Assembly: GCF_963855985.1 (NCBI RefSeq)
Contig: NC_087099.1
Span: 1,084,001-1,148,000, forward strand
Reading direction: 5' to 3'
Source: Ostrinia nubilalis
Lineage: Eukaryota; Arthropoda; Insecta; Lepidoptera; Crambidae
DNA length: 64,000 bases
This document shows positions 1 through 9,159 of this stretch, piece after piece. The notes under the pieces were generated by a model. The model was not told the origin of the DNA. It did not search any database and worked only from the letters and a program-made list of their open reading frames with translations. How positions within the stretch are numbered: the stretch's first letter is position 1; each line of letters starts with the position of its first letter. A program made the translations under genes and the position numbers.

Positions 1-46
1 TTTGACGTTTGTCAAAGTTAAAGTAAGTTGGTGCAATCCAGCCTTA
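1..46. repeat. MITE-A copy, right end only (cut by window edge)
   Basis: It matches the right end of the MITE-A family below (GTCAAAGTTAAAGTAAG, then TTGGTGCAATCCAGCC). Confidence 0.6.
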
Positions 47-48
47 GA

Positions 49-516
49 CTGATTTGGTTGATGACAGTGAAATATTACATTTACTCCTCAAAGTACAGAT
101 TGTTAAATGGTTAATAAACTTTGAGGGGCTAGTCCCATAACGACGTATCCGTATTTTCGGGTTTATCTGTTTCTATCGCTCGCTATGAGTGAGGGATGGA
201 TATTTTTCGTTAAGTATAATTTGATTTATATGTATTTATCTGACGTGTTGTAATGTGTTGTGCTTGTGCCGGATCAGTACGAAATCGGTTTGACAGATGC
301 GACACGACACGTCTGATAAATATAAATCCGCCTATATACGGTTACGTCGTTAGGGAACCCTCGCTGAATATAGCGACAGCATCCAATAAAGTTATATTCG
401 TGACAGTTTAAACTCCGAAATAGCTTTACGGAGCGAAGTGATTAAATACCTACATACAAAATAACGCAAAGCTTCGGAAATACAGCTGTCACGTTTGTAA
501 CTTTAGGGCTGCACAG
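49..516. other. No recognisable feature
   Basis: No coding frame, RNA gene or clear repeat boundary seen. The composition resembles MITE interior. Confidence 0.4.
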
Positions 517-628
517 AGGGCTTAGTGTGAGTTTACATCAAACGTCTTCACTGCGTAAAAAGTGATGACGAATTGTACAGCACACCTAGCGGAAACTTTA
601 AAGAACTAAAAAGACAATGCCGGAAATT

Positions 629-1096
629 GGCGTCTTTTTTTTTTCGGGCGGCCATCGACCAAACTTTGTTTTTTGATTACAAAATAGTGTAATAAACCAA
701 ACTTACTATGACATGTATACCTCTAAACTCAGTCTGAACTGAGTTACGAGCATTAGAAGTTTGATGATTTTCATACTAGATTTGCTTTTTGCGCGTAAGT
801 TTTGTAAGAAATTGCAACAAAATAGTGACATTGTATGTGTGAACAAACAATACCATCCATTAAAGGCTCCAGACATCAGTATGCAGTAGAATCAGCGCAA
901 TATTTTTTTGCAATTTCTTACAAAACTTGCGCGCAAAAAGCAAATGTAGTATGAAAATCATCAAACTTCTAATGCTCGTAACTCAGTTCAGACCGAGTTT
1001 AGAGGTATACATGCCATAGTAAGTTTGGTTTATTACACTATTTTGTAATCAAAAAACAAAGTTTGGTCGATGGCCGCGCGAAAAAAAAAAGACGCC
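629..1096. mobile_element. Fold-back MITE with about 190-bp arms
   Basis: Left arm 629-815 and right arm about 906-1096 are inverted copies: GGCGTC plus a T run at the left matches an A run plus GACGCC at the right, and GGCCATCGACCAAACTTTG pairs with CAAAGTTTGGTCGATGGCC. The loop is about 90 bp. It is non-coding. Confidence 0.8.
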
Positions 1097-1180
1097 ACCT
1101 TCCATACAAAATCTGGCATTGCCATTTTCATACATATTTTTAACGCAGTCGATGTCGAATGCGTAAATAAGTGACATTAA

Positions 1181-1299
1181 GGCTGAGTTGCACCACCTGA
1201 CTTTAACCGTGACTATGACGATAACCGGTGCTTTTTGTATGGAGTCTGACAGATTTTTGACGTTTGTTAAAGTTAAAGTAAGATGGTGCAGCCCAGCCT
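1181..1299. mobile_element. MITE-A, complete copy
   Basis: 118 bp with ends GGCTGAGTTGCACCACC and GGTGCAGCCCAGCC, subterminal TTTAAC/GTTAAAGT, and an internal TGACAGATTTTTGACG. Five copies in the window share this layout. Confidence 0.75.
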
Positions 1300-1543
1300 A
1301 AATGTATAACGGTTGTACAGCGCCTCTAGCGGAATTTTCAAGAACTAATAACTGAATATCTTTTGAAAGCAATCGATATCGAATGCGTTTGACGTAAACT
1401 ACGCCCCCTGGGCATAAAAACATATTTTGACCGACGTTGCTTCAACTCAAAATCGCAAACAGAGTCCAGCTCGCTCTACAAAGACATTAAACGAAGGTGC
1501 CCAGCTTAGCGGGCTTGTCCCCGGCAACAATGAGGTGGTGGCA

Positions 1544-1691
1544 TTAGAGCAGGCGGTGCTGGTCGTGAGCGTCGGGCTCGGACTCCGAGTCGGACGGCGA
1601 GCAGCACGACGAGTCCGACCAGTGCTGGAACTCCTCCTTGTGGTGCTCCAAAGCCATCAGCGACGGGAACAGGCTGTCGCACGCGCTGCAG
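1544..1691 (-). CDS. Zinc-finger gene, terminal exon with second C2H2 finger
   Basis: The acceptor is TTTCCAG ending at 1692. The first base completes a Gly codon from the previous exon, then CSACDSLFPSLMALEHH...H forms the second finger, followed by an acidic Ser-rich tail ending in HRLL and TAA. I found no clear polyadenylation signal in the 160 bp downstream; beyond that lies a MITE cluster. Confidence 0.75.
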
Positions 1692-4600
1692 CTGGAAACG
1701 ATAAATAACTTGAGGACGACTTCTTTATTGAATTTATTCATCTTTTTGCTAAATTTTCTTACTTTCATACACTAAGAGTAGGCGCACACCGTTGATTTTT
1801 CGTCGGCCGGTAGTTTAGTCGGGCAGTTGATCAGTATGGACATGTATGGGAGTGCGCACACTACGCCGATTCGATTTGGCCGATTCTTCATACAAATTAA
1901 AATCGGCCAACTAAAAATCAACGGTGTGCGCCTACTCTTAAGCTGGGTTGCATCTTATTTTAACTTTGACAAATGTAAAAAATCTGTCAAACTACATACA
2001 AAAAATACCAGTTATCATAGCACCACCTAACTTTGACCGTAACTATAACGATAACCGCTGTTTTTTGTATGGAGTTTGACAGATTTTTGACTTTTTTTAT
2101 GCATTTAACCCTTAACCACTGACGTACGTACGTGGTACGTCGGTCAAACGGTTTTTCGTTCAAAACTTCATTTTGTGCGGGAATTTTTGCGTGTCCTTTT
2201 TGGTAGTTTCCTAGTGGCCAGAGATGCGTGTGCGACGGGAGAAAATAAATGGGTATCACGTCCCCATTTCACCAAAGTTACACTCTATTGATACATCAGG
2301 AGGTCTTCAAAGTTACGTACGTATGCCGTACGTACGTCAGTGTTAGTGTAACAAAATGACACGTCAGTGGTTAAGGGTAAAGGCAGGTATTTGATCACAA
2401 TCGCTTAATTATCAAAGTTAAAGTAAGATGGTGCAACCAAGCCTAAGTTTTTTATTTACTTTCATACTTAGTAGAAGGTTTGAGCAAAGAAAAATTAAGA
2501 AATGACGAAGGGAATTGGGTAATTTTCAAAAACTTAACGAACTATTTTAACATCGCATTTTGGATGATCGTTTCATCGAGTTTGATCCGTGCAATCCCTC
2601 GACCAAAAAGTGGTGAGGCGCGTCTTCGTGGATGAAACGATCTATATGTGAATGAAGCAGACATAAAAAAGAGGACTTATTTGAAAACGCTTCTTTTCAT
2701 GCATACGAAGTCACGGGTTCAGCTAGTTGTTATAAGTTCATTAAAAAGTACCTATATCTTTTGGACACTACATTGCGCCATCTATGACATCGGATACACA
2801 GACATAAAAAAACAGGCCAATACAAAATGATTTAGTCGGCCGTTTGGTGTAGTGGTTCAGAACGGACTACTATGCCGAGAGGTCCCGGGTTCGATTCCCG
2901 GCCGGGCAGAAATTGAAATGATGAATTTTAATTTCTGTGACGGGTCTGGGTGTTACTATGTATAATATGTATGTATTTAAAAAAAAAAAGTATATAAGTA
3001 GTATATCCGTTAAGCTAGCACCCATAACACAAGCATTAAGTTGCTTACTTTGGGGCTAGCTGGCGCTGTGTGAAATTGTCCAAAGATTTATTATTTATAA
3101 AATTATAATAAAATTATGTCCATACACACATTTTATGGAAGTTGATTTCACCTAGTATGTTCTTAAATAAAGTGAAACTACCAGAATTATGATGGAATTC
3201 CGGTCACGCACATTACGTGAATGTGCGCAAAGTTGTAACAACATTTGCGAATTCACAAATCAGATTAATAGTTTCAGAGATGCTTGATTAATCTTCCCTT
3301 GTGCCGGCGTTACACTGCGCGAAATTGATCAAACTACATATTATAGTGTAAACACGCACGGAAATAGGGCGAAACGAAATTAAGTGTTTACACTACATAT
3401 CTGTTTCGATTATTAGTTTTTTTTAAAGAGATAACTTGGCATTGTCATTCTCACTAAAATGTCTCTGGGGTGGTGGCGTAGTGAGGCGGGTCGTTACATT
3501 CCCTCTAATATGGTCGAGTGAAGCGATGGCTGGTTCACTCGTCATGTCTGTGAACAGGCGCTGCTTTCGGGGACTGGTCAATCCAAGTTATTCAAATTTA
3601 TGTATGCGAGTCATTTCTACTAGTACCTTAATATGTAAGTCTAGATATTAGCACGTCACTACCTTGTTTAATATACCACGCAATCTTGTATACCCATTCT
3701 TATGATACACCATACAAGAATGCATGGTAAATTCAGTGAACTGCTCCTGAATCGAATGTACCTACTACTACTATTTCTATTTATTTATATTAATCGGCAG
3801 ACAGTGGTGACTGAGTTTGTTGCGGCGCTTCTTCTCAGCACTTGCCAAATGTTGGTCTCGAAGCGCTGGTAGGGTAAAAAGATTATGAGACATGTAGAGG
3901 CTCCTTAAGAGCATATGACGATTTGTAAGAACTATTTATTAGTCTAAACAAATAAAGAAATTTTGACTTTGACTTTGATCAATTTCGCGCAGTGTAACGG
4001 TGGCATTGCACGTTAAGGGTACATAAACCACAAACTATTTCTCAACTCACCCGAAGTGTCGCTTCTTCTGTTGGTGGTCGGCCAGCTGGCGGCGCGTGGG
4101 GAACGAACGGTCGCACACGTTGCACGTTAGCGCCTCGTCTGAAACACGTTGATAACGTCTTAGTTATTGGCATTCTTTGGTTGTATTAAAAAAATAATGT
4201 TACGGATTTACAGAGTAAAGCAAAACTGGGTCATTGATTAAAATCAGGGTAGGATAAGATGATAATGACACACATGGACTGCATGGTGTAGTATGGGACT
4301 ATGGATGTGCTGCTTCGATGATATTATAATGGCACTCATGACTCATGTCATTGCATCATTAGATTTGTTGGAAGATACAAAAATATAATTACCTTTTTTC
4401 CTTGAATGTTTTTTTGATAATTATCTAGCAGTGTATACCTTAACTATAATAAATTTTAATGTATCTGATCAATTCCAATATATCTGATTTGAAATATTTA
4501 AAGTAATAAATAATTTTGTCAAATTATTTTATTAAACTTAACTTTAATTAATGTAGATATGTATATACAAAAATTGTGCTATCAGTGTATCACCTCAACT

Positions 4601-6319
4601 CAACACACATTTAATCATAAACCCTTTAAAATTAATTGAAGCATTTTCAATATTTACCTCATAAATTTTGTTCTCTTTTATAAAAATAATAATTACTGAT
4701 TACACCATTCTCTTGTGATTAAAAATAGATTATAAACTGGCAATATTTATGTTTTTAATAATATTATTATACCTGATTTTGTTAATCAGTCTTATTCAAT
4801 CTAAAATGTATCCCTCAAAAAGTAGAAAGAACCCATCCATAAGATTCTAATAGTTGCACTGTTCACTGTCATAAAATCCAAATAAATGCAAAAATCCATC
4901 CACACGTGTGTTAAATTGGCAGCGTGTTAGAAACCGATGACTTAAACATGTTTCCGAAGAATCTTGCGCCTGTAGATCCTCCAGGAATCGATGCCGTCAT
5001 CATCCAGAACAGGGAGATCACTTGTGCCACCGCACATACCACAGTGAGCGGGGTGCTTCTCAGGGAGAGCGCACAGTACAGAGTGGCCACCATTGTGATG
5101 ACGTATAGTGATGTAGTCAGGGCTCGCTCCTTAGAGAATAACGATTTCATATGAGCCCATGGTCCATACAGAAAACTGAAGCTGGAATAAGAAATAAATC
5201 ACCAAATTAATTGCTACGAATAACACTGATAGCAGAAATAAGAGATACTGATATTTTAATACAATAAAGTTGCTTACCTAAGTAGAAAGAATAAGCTGCC
5301 CAGAGTAAAGAGCAGCACAAACTTTTTTGCTTGCAGCAGTAGCACCGGAATGTATATGAATGACAATATAAAGCAAAGTATTCCTAATCCAAGGCAAACG
5401 CCAAAGCACATAAACCGTTGTGTTCGGCTCTGGAAAAAATAAGAGCATTGTTACATAGTACCTTTACTAGGTCATCACATGACTCACTATGATAAAACAA
5501 TTATAAACATCATAAAAGTGACAACGAAACTATAATGTGATAAACTTACCAGGGTAAAATAGTCATTTTGCACTCTTTGAAACCAAGTCGAGCTCTCACT
5601 GACTATGGGGCTACTATCTTCGGAACTTCTTGAAAGAAAACTGGGTGTCGAAAAACTTGGAAGAGTGAAGTACCCTCGACGACTCTCTTTTTGAAGCATG
5701 TACTCATCTAACTCTGATTTTAAGTTAGCCATGTTTAATTACCGAAACTGAACTACCTTTTGTCGTCTAAAGATAGATTTCGCTAAATAAATTGAGTAAA
5801 AACACAAAACGGGTGGCGAACAAAATTATTTTTACACTTGTCAATGTTTTGTTGACGCAAGGCAAGTGATGACAGATGTCAAAATTTAAGCCATAAACAA
5901 AAGTAATTTTTCAACATCCTACGCAGAAACGAGACAATCGCTTTTCGCCACATAGTGATGCGCATGTGTAAGACAAACCGGTTTATCGATTAGTCTGTAG
6001 TCTAGTAATTTTAGCAGAATGTTGTAACTTCAAATTAAGGAAAATTTATATTTTTCCGTAAAATTTAACTGAAATTATAAATTCTCACCGTAATCTGTAT
6101 CATCACTGAAGTCATCATGTGTATGCCGACGAATGTTGTTGTTGTATCGGTCATGCGCACAAGGCGGGCAAACGCCGCGCGTGTCCCTCTCGTCCAAGTC
6201 GGTGCTGCTCGCATCCGATTCCACCTCGGCTTCTTCAATGTGAATGTCATCCGGCTGTCGGTTGTCAAGTTTTTCATTTGATGAAAGTTGATTGTAGTTT
6301 TTCCGTGGAGGTCGCGACT
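1544..6319 (-). CDS. C2H2 zinc-finger protein, C-terminal three coding exons (5'-partial)
   Basis: Three exons join in frame on the minus strand: 6319-6089, 4138-4051 and 1691-1544 (TAA at 1546-1544). The first junction splits an Asp codon (G|AC) and the second a Gly codon (GG|C); all introns are GT-AG. The joined product has an acidic Ser/Asp-rich stretch, then two adjacent C2H2 fingers, each C-x2-C-x12-H-x5-H: CNVCDRSF...H...H from exon 4138-4051 and CSACDSLF...H...H from the last exon. It ends in an acidic Ser-rich tail. The H-x5-H spacing is longer than in classic Kruppel fingers and is closer to fingers seen in RNA-binding or scaffold proteins. I do not recognise the orthologue. The visible part starts inside a codon, so 5' exons are missing. 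The first intron holds the whole SFT2 gene and the second is filled with MITEs, a SINE and a LINE end. Exon structure is seen; function is unknown. Confidence 0.75.
1773..1940. mobile_element. MITE-C with 28-bp near-perfect TIRs
   Basis: Ends TAAGAGTAGGCGCACACCGT and its inverse ACGGTGTGCGCCTACTCTTA, about 112 bp apart between arms. It lies inside the zinc-finger gene intron. Single copy here. Confidence 0.8.
1939..2445. mobile_element. MITE-A copy interrupted by a TTAA element
   Basis: The left end GCTGGGTTGCATC is at 1942 and the right end GGTGCAACCAAGCC ends near 2444. The inserted element occupies 2109-2377. Internal MITE-A motifs occur twice, so two copies may be joined. Confidence 0.6.
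2109..2377. mobile_element. piggyBac-type MITE (269 bp)
   Basis: Terminal inverted repeats CCCTTAACCACTGACGT and its inverse, flanked by TTAA (2105-2108) and TAAA (2378-2381, probably a mutated TTAA). It has CC...GG ends as in piggyBac relatives. Short palindromic ACGTACGT blocks lie just inside both ends. No coding frame. Confidence 0.65.
2448..2833. other. Zinc-finger gene intron, no clear element
   Basis: It contains a short inverted pair (GATCGTTTCATC at 2568-2579 and GATGAAACGATC at 2631-2642), possibly a decayed MITE. Nothing else seen. Confidence 0.35.
2834..3112 (+). mobile_element. tRNA-derived SINE (family 1), plus copy
   Basis: The head carries RNA polymerase III boxes: A box TTTGGTGTAGTGG (2852-2864) and B box GGTTCGATTCC (2888-2898), in a Glu/Asp-tRNA-like context but without a foldable acceptor stem. 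The body includes GACGGGTCTGGGTGTTAC and GCTAGCTGGCGCTGTG, ending in AT-rich DNA. An inverted copy lies at 51050-51327. It is not a functional tRNA. Confidence 0.8.
3304..4003. mobile_element. TIR element containing a LINE 3' end
   Basis: The ends are inverted 30-bp repeats, beginning CCGGCGTTACACTGCGCG and closing CGCGCAGTGTAACGGTGG. The interior from about 3420 looks like the 3' part of a LINE that was inserted later. No frame longer than about 70 codons. Confidence 0.65.
3420..3978 (+). mobile_element. LINE 3' end, degenerate
   Basis: It ends in AATAAAGAAATTTTGACTTTGACTTTG, a polyadenylation-like signal followed by a short repeated tail as in CR1/Jockey-type lepidopteran LINEs. The motif GCGGCGCTTCTTCTCAGCAC at 3821-3840 recurs in inverted form near 32444. 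The 5' limit is uncertain. Confidence 0.45.
4051..4138 (-). CDS. Zinc-finger gene, exon with first C2H2 finger
   Basis: An 88-nt exon between acceptor TTTCAG (ending 4139) and donor GTGAGT (from 4050). It reads DEALTCNVCDRSFPTRRQL then ADHQQKKRHF: a complete C2H2 finger with the F and L core residues. It is GC-rich against very AT-rich introns, as expected for conserved coding sequence. Confidence 0.8.
4139..4910 (-). other. SFT2 3' UTR and zinc-finger gene intron
   Basis: Very AT-rich. The first part read on the minus strand is the SFT2 3' UTR; a candidate AATAAA lies near 4529-4524 on the minus strand. The remainder up to the acceptor at 4139 is intron. No repeat recognised. Confidence 0.4.
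4911..5732 (-). CDS. SFT2 family vesicle transport protein (SFT2C/SFT2D3-like), complete
   Basis: Exons 5732-5550, 5429-5278 and 5181-4911 join to 201 codons plus stop; all introns are GT-AG and short (120 and 96 bp). The family consists of small tetraspanning proteins of Golgi and endosome membranes acting in retrograde vesicle traffic and fusion. Residues 1-61 are a cytosolic Ser-rich N-terminus (SFSTPSFLSRSSEDS). Membrane segments fall near 70-90, 92-112, 131-150 and 153-173. Family hallmarks are visible: LPVLLLQ-like IPVLLLQAKKFVLLFTLGS, LLSFSFLYGPWAHMKSLFS across the exon 2/3 junction, and SIPGGSTGARFF near the end. Length fits SFT2D3 better than the shorter SFT2D1/2 because of the long N-terminus. 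The ATG at 5732 is the only start before the conserved part. It lies inside an intron of the zinc-finger gene on the same strand. SFT2 membership is near certain; the paralogue is less so. Confidence 0.9.
5733..6088 (-). promoter_or_regulatory. Probable SFT2 gene 5' UTR and promoter region
   Basis: This 356-bp stretch separates the SFT2 start codon from the zinc-finger exon on the same strand, so the SFT2 promoter must lie here or further into that exon. I see no TATA box or named motif I would defend. The placement is inference from the gene layout. Confidence 0.35.
6089..6319 (-). CDS. Zinc-finger gene, internal exon (acidic linker)
   Basis: The acceptor TTTACAG lies at 6326-6320 and the donor GTGAG starts at 6088. 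The exon is 231 nt, enters with two bases of a split codon and leaves in phase 1. It encodes a hydrophilic, Asp/Glu-rich segment (EEAEVESDASSTDLDERD) with a small CPPC motif and a His/Arg patch, probably disordered. A longer open frame in another phase over the same bases is a shadow. Confidence 0.7.
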
Positions 6320-6940
6320 CTGTAAACAAAACATTTTGTTATAAGAACTCGGTAGGTAGAAGTTAACTTTAAAGAAAGTGCTTAGAAATAGGCAAGAAAG
6401 TATACAAACAAAAGTTTTACGCAATCAAATGTAAATCAGCTGGTACCTAATGAAATGCCTTGATAGTGTTATTTATGTTACTTATCTAATAAAAATAATC
6501 TTTTACTTATGGGGTTTTATTATCTAATACATGCATGGTTCGCTTGCCAAAAAGGGCGCCTAGTTTAAAAATAAAAAAGTGTATTTTCTGAATTTTAGGG
6601 TCAGAAGTTCGCTAGATACTTATTATGACACAATCGGTAGATAGCCGGTATTTTTATTATTATCCGTCTCATCTCCAGCACAATAAACAAGTTGTACCTA
6701 CACTGTATAGGTCAACTTTTGATAAAAGTGCTTCAACATTGATACAGCAATCTTGTTTTGCTATTTTTAGATAATTGTTAAAGTGGATTGGTATCAAAGT
6801 ATTACTTTAAGCGTTGTGACTCTCTAGGTACGTCGTTTTAATTGTTGTATTTTTTCTAGTGTGTCTGTTTAAGGTATGATCCTATGCATAATGTTAATGT
6901 TAACTAATAAATAAATTTGACTCTCTCTTCCCAGATAAAA
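6320..6940. other. AT-rich intron / oxidase upstream region
   Basis: On the minus strand this is intron of the zinc-finger gene; on the plus strand it is the upstream region of the oxidase gene. At 6921-6934 a pyrimidine tract and CCAG directly precede the oxidase start, which suggests a 3' splice site and an untranslated upstream exon. Nothing else is recognisable. Confidence 0.4.
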
Positions 6941-7951
6941 ATGGATAAATCGTCCCCAAAAATTGCCATAGTGGGGGCTGGCATCATAGGGATGACCGTA
7001 GCTAAAATATTGCAAGAGAACCTTGGCAAAGCGCAGATTTCTGTGATAGCAAATAAGTTCCACGAAGACACGGTCAGCTACGTTGCCGCGGGCATCTTTC
7101 GCCCCGGAACCAGCTTCAGGGGGCCTACTAAAGAAATTACCAAGAAATGGATAGTCGACTCATGGAACTACTGGCAGGACATCCTCAAAACAACAGAAGC
7201 GCCTGATGCCGGCATCATGTCATTCGATAGTTACATATTCTCTAGTGATAATTATCACGTCACAAGGAATCACTTGATTGAGGACCTCGTACCAATTTAT
7301 AGACCTGTAGAAGAGGAGGAATTGAAACTCGTAGCTGGGGACTGGAAGTACGGCTCGTATTTTTCAACGCTGAAAATAGGATCGGAAAGGCACATACCGT
7401 GGATCGAAAAGAGGTTTACTCAAAACGGCGGGAAAATTTTGCAACGAAAAGTCGATAGTTTCGCATCACTATCGGATTACGATTTGGTTTTCAATTGCGC
7501 GGGTTTGGGCGCGAAGTATTTGTGTGAGGATTACGATTTGGTGCCGATTCGCGGGCAGGTGATAAAGGCTCGGGCGCCGTGGTTGCGGTGTGCGTTTTAC
7601 GGGGACTACGATACGTATATCGTGCCGGGGTTGGACGGGGTGGCGACTCTGGGTGGGGTGCGGCAGTACGACAGTTATAATTTGGGAGTGTGTAAGTACG
7701 ACACGGCGGCGATCATGGAGCGTTGTTGCGGGTTGCTGCCGGCGTTAAAGAAGGCTGAGGTGGTGGACGTGAGGGTGGGTTTGAGACCGCACCGGGTGCC
7801 GACACGGGTGGAGGCGGAAGCAGGCGGGGGCCGGCTGGTGCACTGCTACGGGCACGGCGGCTATGGGGTGATGTGCGCGCCAGGTACGGCCCTGCACGCT
7901 GTGCGCATAGGTCTCGATTTGCTGAGGGGCAAACCGGTGAGCAAGTTATAA
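6941..7951 (+). CDS. D-aspartate / D-amino-acid oxidase (peroxisomal FAD enzyme)
   Basis: 336 codons in one exon. The enzyme oxidatively deaminates D-amino acids to 2-oxo acids, releasing ammonia and hydrogen peroxide. Residues 8-17 (IAIVGAGIIG) are the Rossmann FAD-binding GxGxxG. NCAGLGA begins near residue 185 and RGQV at 204. GLRPHR (Arg282 region) matches the family's substrate-binding arginine segment. CYGHGGYG at 302-309 is the C-terminal DAO signature. The last residues are SKL, a canonical type 1 peroxisomal import signal. Length fits the family (about 330-350 aa). I chose ATG 6941 because the context is good (A at -3, G at +4) and it begins 8 codons after an in-frame ATG that lies upstream of an apparent splice acceptor (CTCTTCCCAG). 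Residues that separate aspartate from general D-amino-acid oxidases cannot be decided by eye. The 3' half is markedly GC-rich compared with its surroundings. Confidence 0.9.
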   Translation: MDKSSPKIAIVGAGIIGMTVAKILQENLGKAQISVIANKFHEDTVSYVAAGIFRPGTSFRGPTKEITKKWIVDSWNYWQDILKTTEAPDAGIMSFDSYIFSSDNYHVTRNHLIEDLVPIYRPVEEEELKLVAGDWKYGSYFSTLKIGSERHIPWIEKRFTQNGGKILQRKVDSFASLSDYDLVFNCAGLGAKYLCEDYDLVPIRGQVIKARAPWLRCAFYGDYDTYIVPGLDGVATLGGVRQYDSYNLGVCKYDTAAIMERCCGLLPALKKAEVVDVRVGLRPHRVPTRVEAEAGGGRLVHCYGHGGYGVMCAPGTALHAVRIGLDLLRGKPVSKL

Positions 7952-8537
7952 GATATTAGTCTGCGATCAATATTACAGTGCCAAAATGTATGAATCTGAC
8001 ATTCTCATTTTAAAAATTGCACCCAAAGTCCTTGCAAGGGAATTTACCGCATAATCAGCCAATTTATCAGTTTGGGCATGAATAATTTTACAGTGTGAGT
8101 TTGTAGTGAGTGACCTTTTTAATGGTAACTTACAATATTAACCAATTTAGATCGCTCTGTCTCTATCATGTAGAGCTAAAATAATCCTACGTTGTATAGC
8201 ATTTAGTTTCTAGACCTTTACCTGGATTACCTAATATTACTGATTCAATCAAATTGCTACGAATTAATTATTAACTCAAGCAAGTATAATTAATCTTGCA
8301 TGGATATGCAATCCGATAATTACGTACACCTATCTCTGATGAGTCTTAATTATGGATATGAAATTAATATTGTAATGAATGTTATTGTGATGACCCAGTT
8401 CCGAATTTGCTTTATGTATGAAGTCGGTTAAAATATATAAAGATTACCTACTATAACGAACTTTAACGGAAAGCCATATCAACCGAAGTGGTTTCTCCGT
8501 TTGACTTTTACTTTTATACAGTGGCCTTCCAGATTCC
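7952..8537. other. Oxidase 3' flank
   Basis: AT-rich DNA between the oxidase stop and the next coding-like segment. It should contain the oxidase 3' UTR, but I see no AATAAA; variant signals may be used. No repeat recognised. Confidence 0.4.
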
Positions 8538-8797
8538 TCAATCTTCAAAGGACAATCTTTGCCATTTCACTTTATCGAAGTTTTTAGTTAAACTGGCCGG
8601 TGCTGTGCAGGCGAGTTCACAAAGAACTCGTATATCTGCATCATTTCCCGCGGCCATAAAAGCTAAAAGCTTTTGCGGTGCAGTATTGGCTATCAGGGGC
8701 ATAACGCAGATCGGAACTCCAGCTATTCGCTCCGACGTATACCTACTTAGTTGACTGGAAAATTCACTTCTAACGTTTTCTTCCAAGAAACTTGGTC
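8538..8797 (-). CDS. Coding-like terminal exon, unknown protein
   Basis: An open minus-strand frame reads about 85 codons from a possible acceptor GTGCAG (ending near 8798) to TGA at 8540-8538. It contains AGVPICVMPLIANTAPQKLL and LAFMAAGNDADIRVLCELAC and ends KWQRLSFED. Residue composition and codon choice look like a real folded domain, with alternating hydrophobics typical of a helical protein. There is no ATG before the conserved-looking part, and an in-frame stop precedes the acceptor, so this should be a last exon rather than a whole gene. The acceptor has a poor pyrimidine tract. I do not recognise the family. Alternatives are a degenerate gene copy or a transposon fragment. No upstream exon was found before the window turns repetitive. 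Confidence 0.45.
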
Positions 8798-8956
8798 TGC
8801 ACTTTCAACGATGCATATTATATTTTTGCTGAAACAACCTAACAATCGATGTCGATGTATAATGTCGAAGTTAAAATGATAACACAATGTTTCTGTAATT
8901 ATGTGCCGTCGTCTGTAACATTGTTACAATTATTGTTTAGTGAAAATAAACACAAT

Positions 8957-9150
8957 GTTCTGGAATGGAGGCCGCGTACCGGAAAACGCAGCGTGGGACG
9001 TCCACCTACAAGGTGGACCGACGACATCGTAAAGGTAGCAGGGAAGCGCTGGACGCAGGCCGCTACCAATCGATCAACATGGAAAGCATTGGGGGAGGCC
9101 TATGTTCAGCAGTGGACGTCCTATGGCTGAAATGATTGATTGATTGATTG
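8957..9150 (+). mobile_element. RTE-type LINE tail, 5'-truncated, with target duplication
   Basis: It encodes the end of an endonuclease-reverse transcriptase (EWRPRTGKRSVGRPPTRWTD ... EAYVQQWTS, stop at 9128-9130), then GATT repeats. It is flanked by AAACACAAT at 8948-8956 and 9151-9159, proving a discrete insertion. The GRPPTRWTDD block is typical of RTE-clade C-termini in moths and butterflies. Confidence 0.85.
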
Positions 9151-9159
9151 AAACACAAT

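Larger units (their letters stand above)
517..1411. repeat. Cluster of MITE-B copies broken by other elements
   Basis: The outer ends are an inverted GTTTACRTCAAACG (left near 525, right near 1397-1410). Two copies of the MITE-B core (TGCGTAAAWAAGTGA ... TTGTACAGCRCMYCTAGCGG) are present, at 553-593 and 1160-1333; the second is split by a MITE-A copy and the two are separated by a fold-back element. The same core and TIR type occur at 17396-17574. Confidence 0.55.

Noticed and set aside
1427..1708. 93-codon plus frame
   Set aside because: Antisense shadow of the GC-rich zinc-finger terminal exon.
2850..2910. tRNA gene
   Set aside because: A and B boxes are present but no acceptor stem closes and a SINE body follows; an inverted copy confirms a repeat.
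6065..6424. 119-codon minus frame starting with ATG
   Set aside because: It reads through the splice acceptor in a different phase; the phase that splices into the zinc fingers is the real one.
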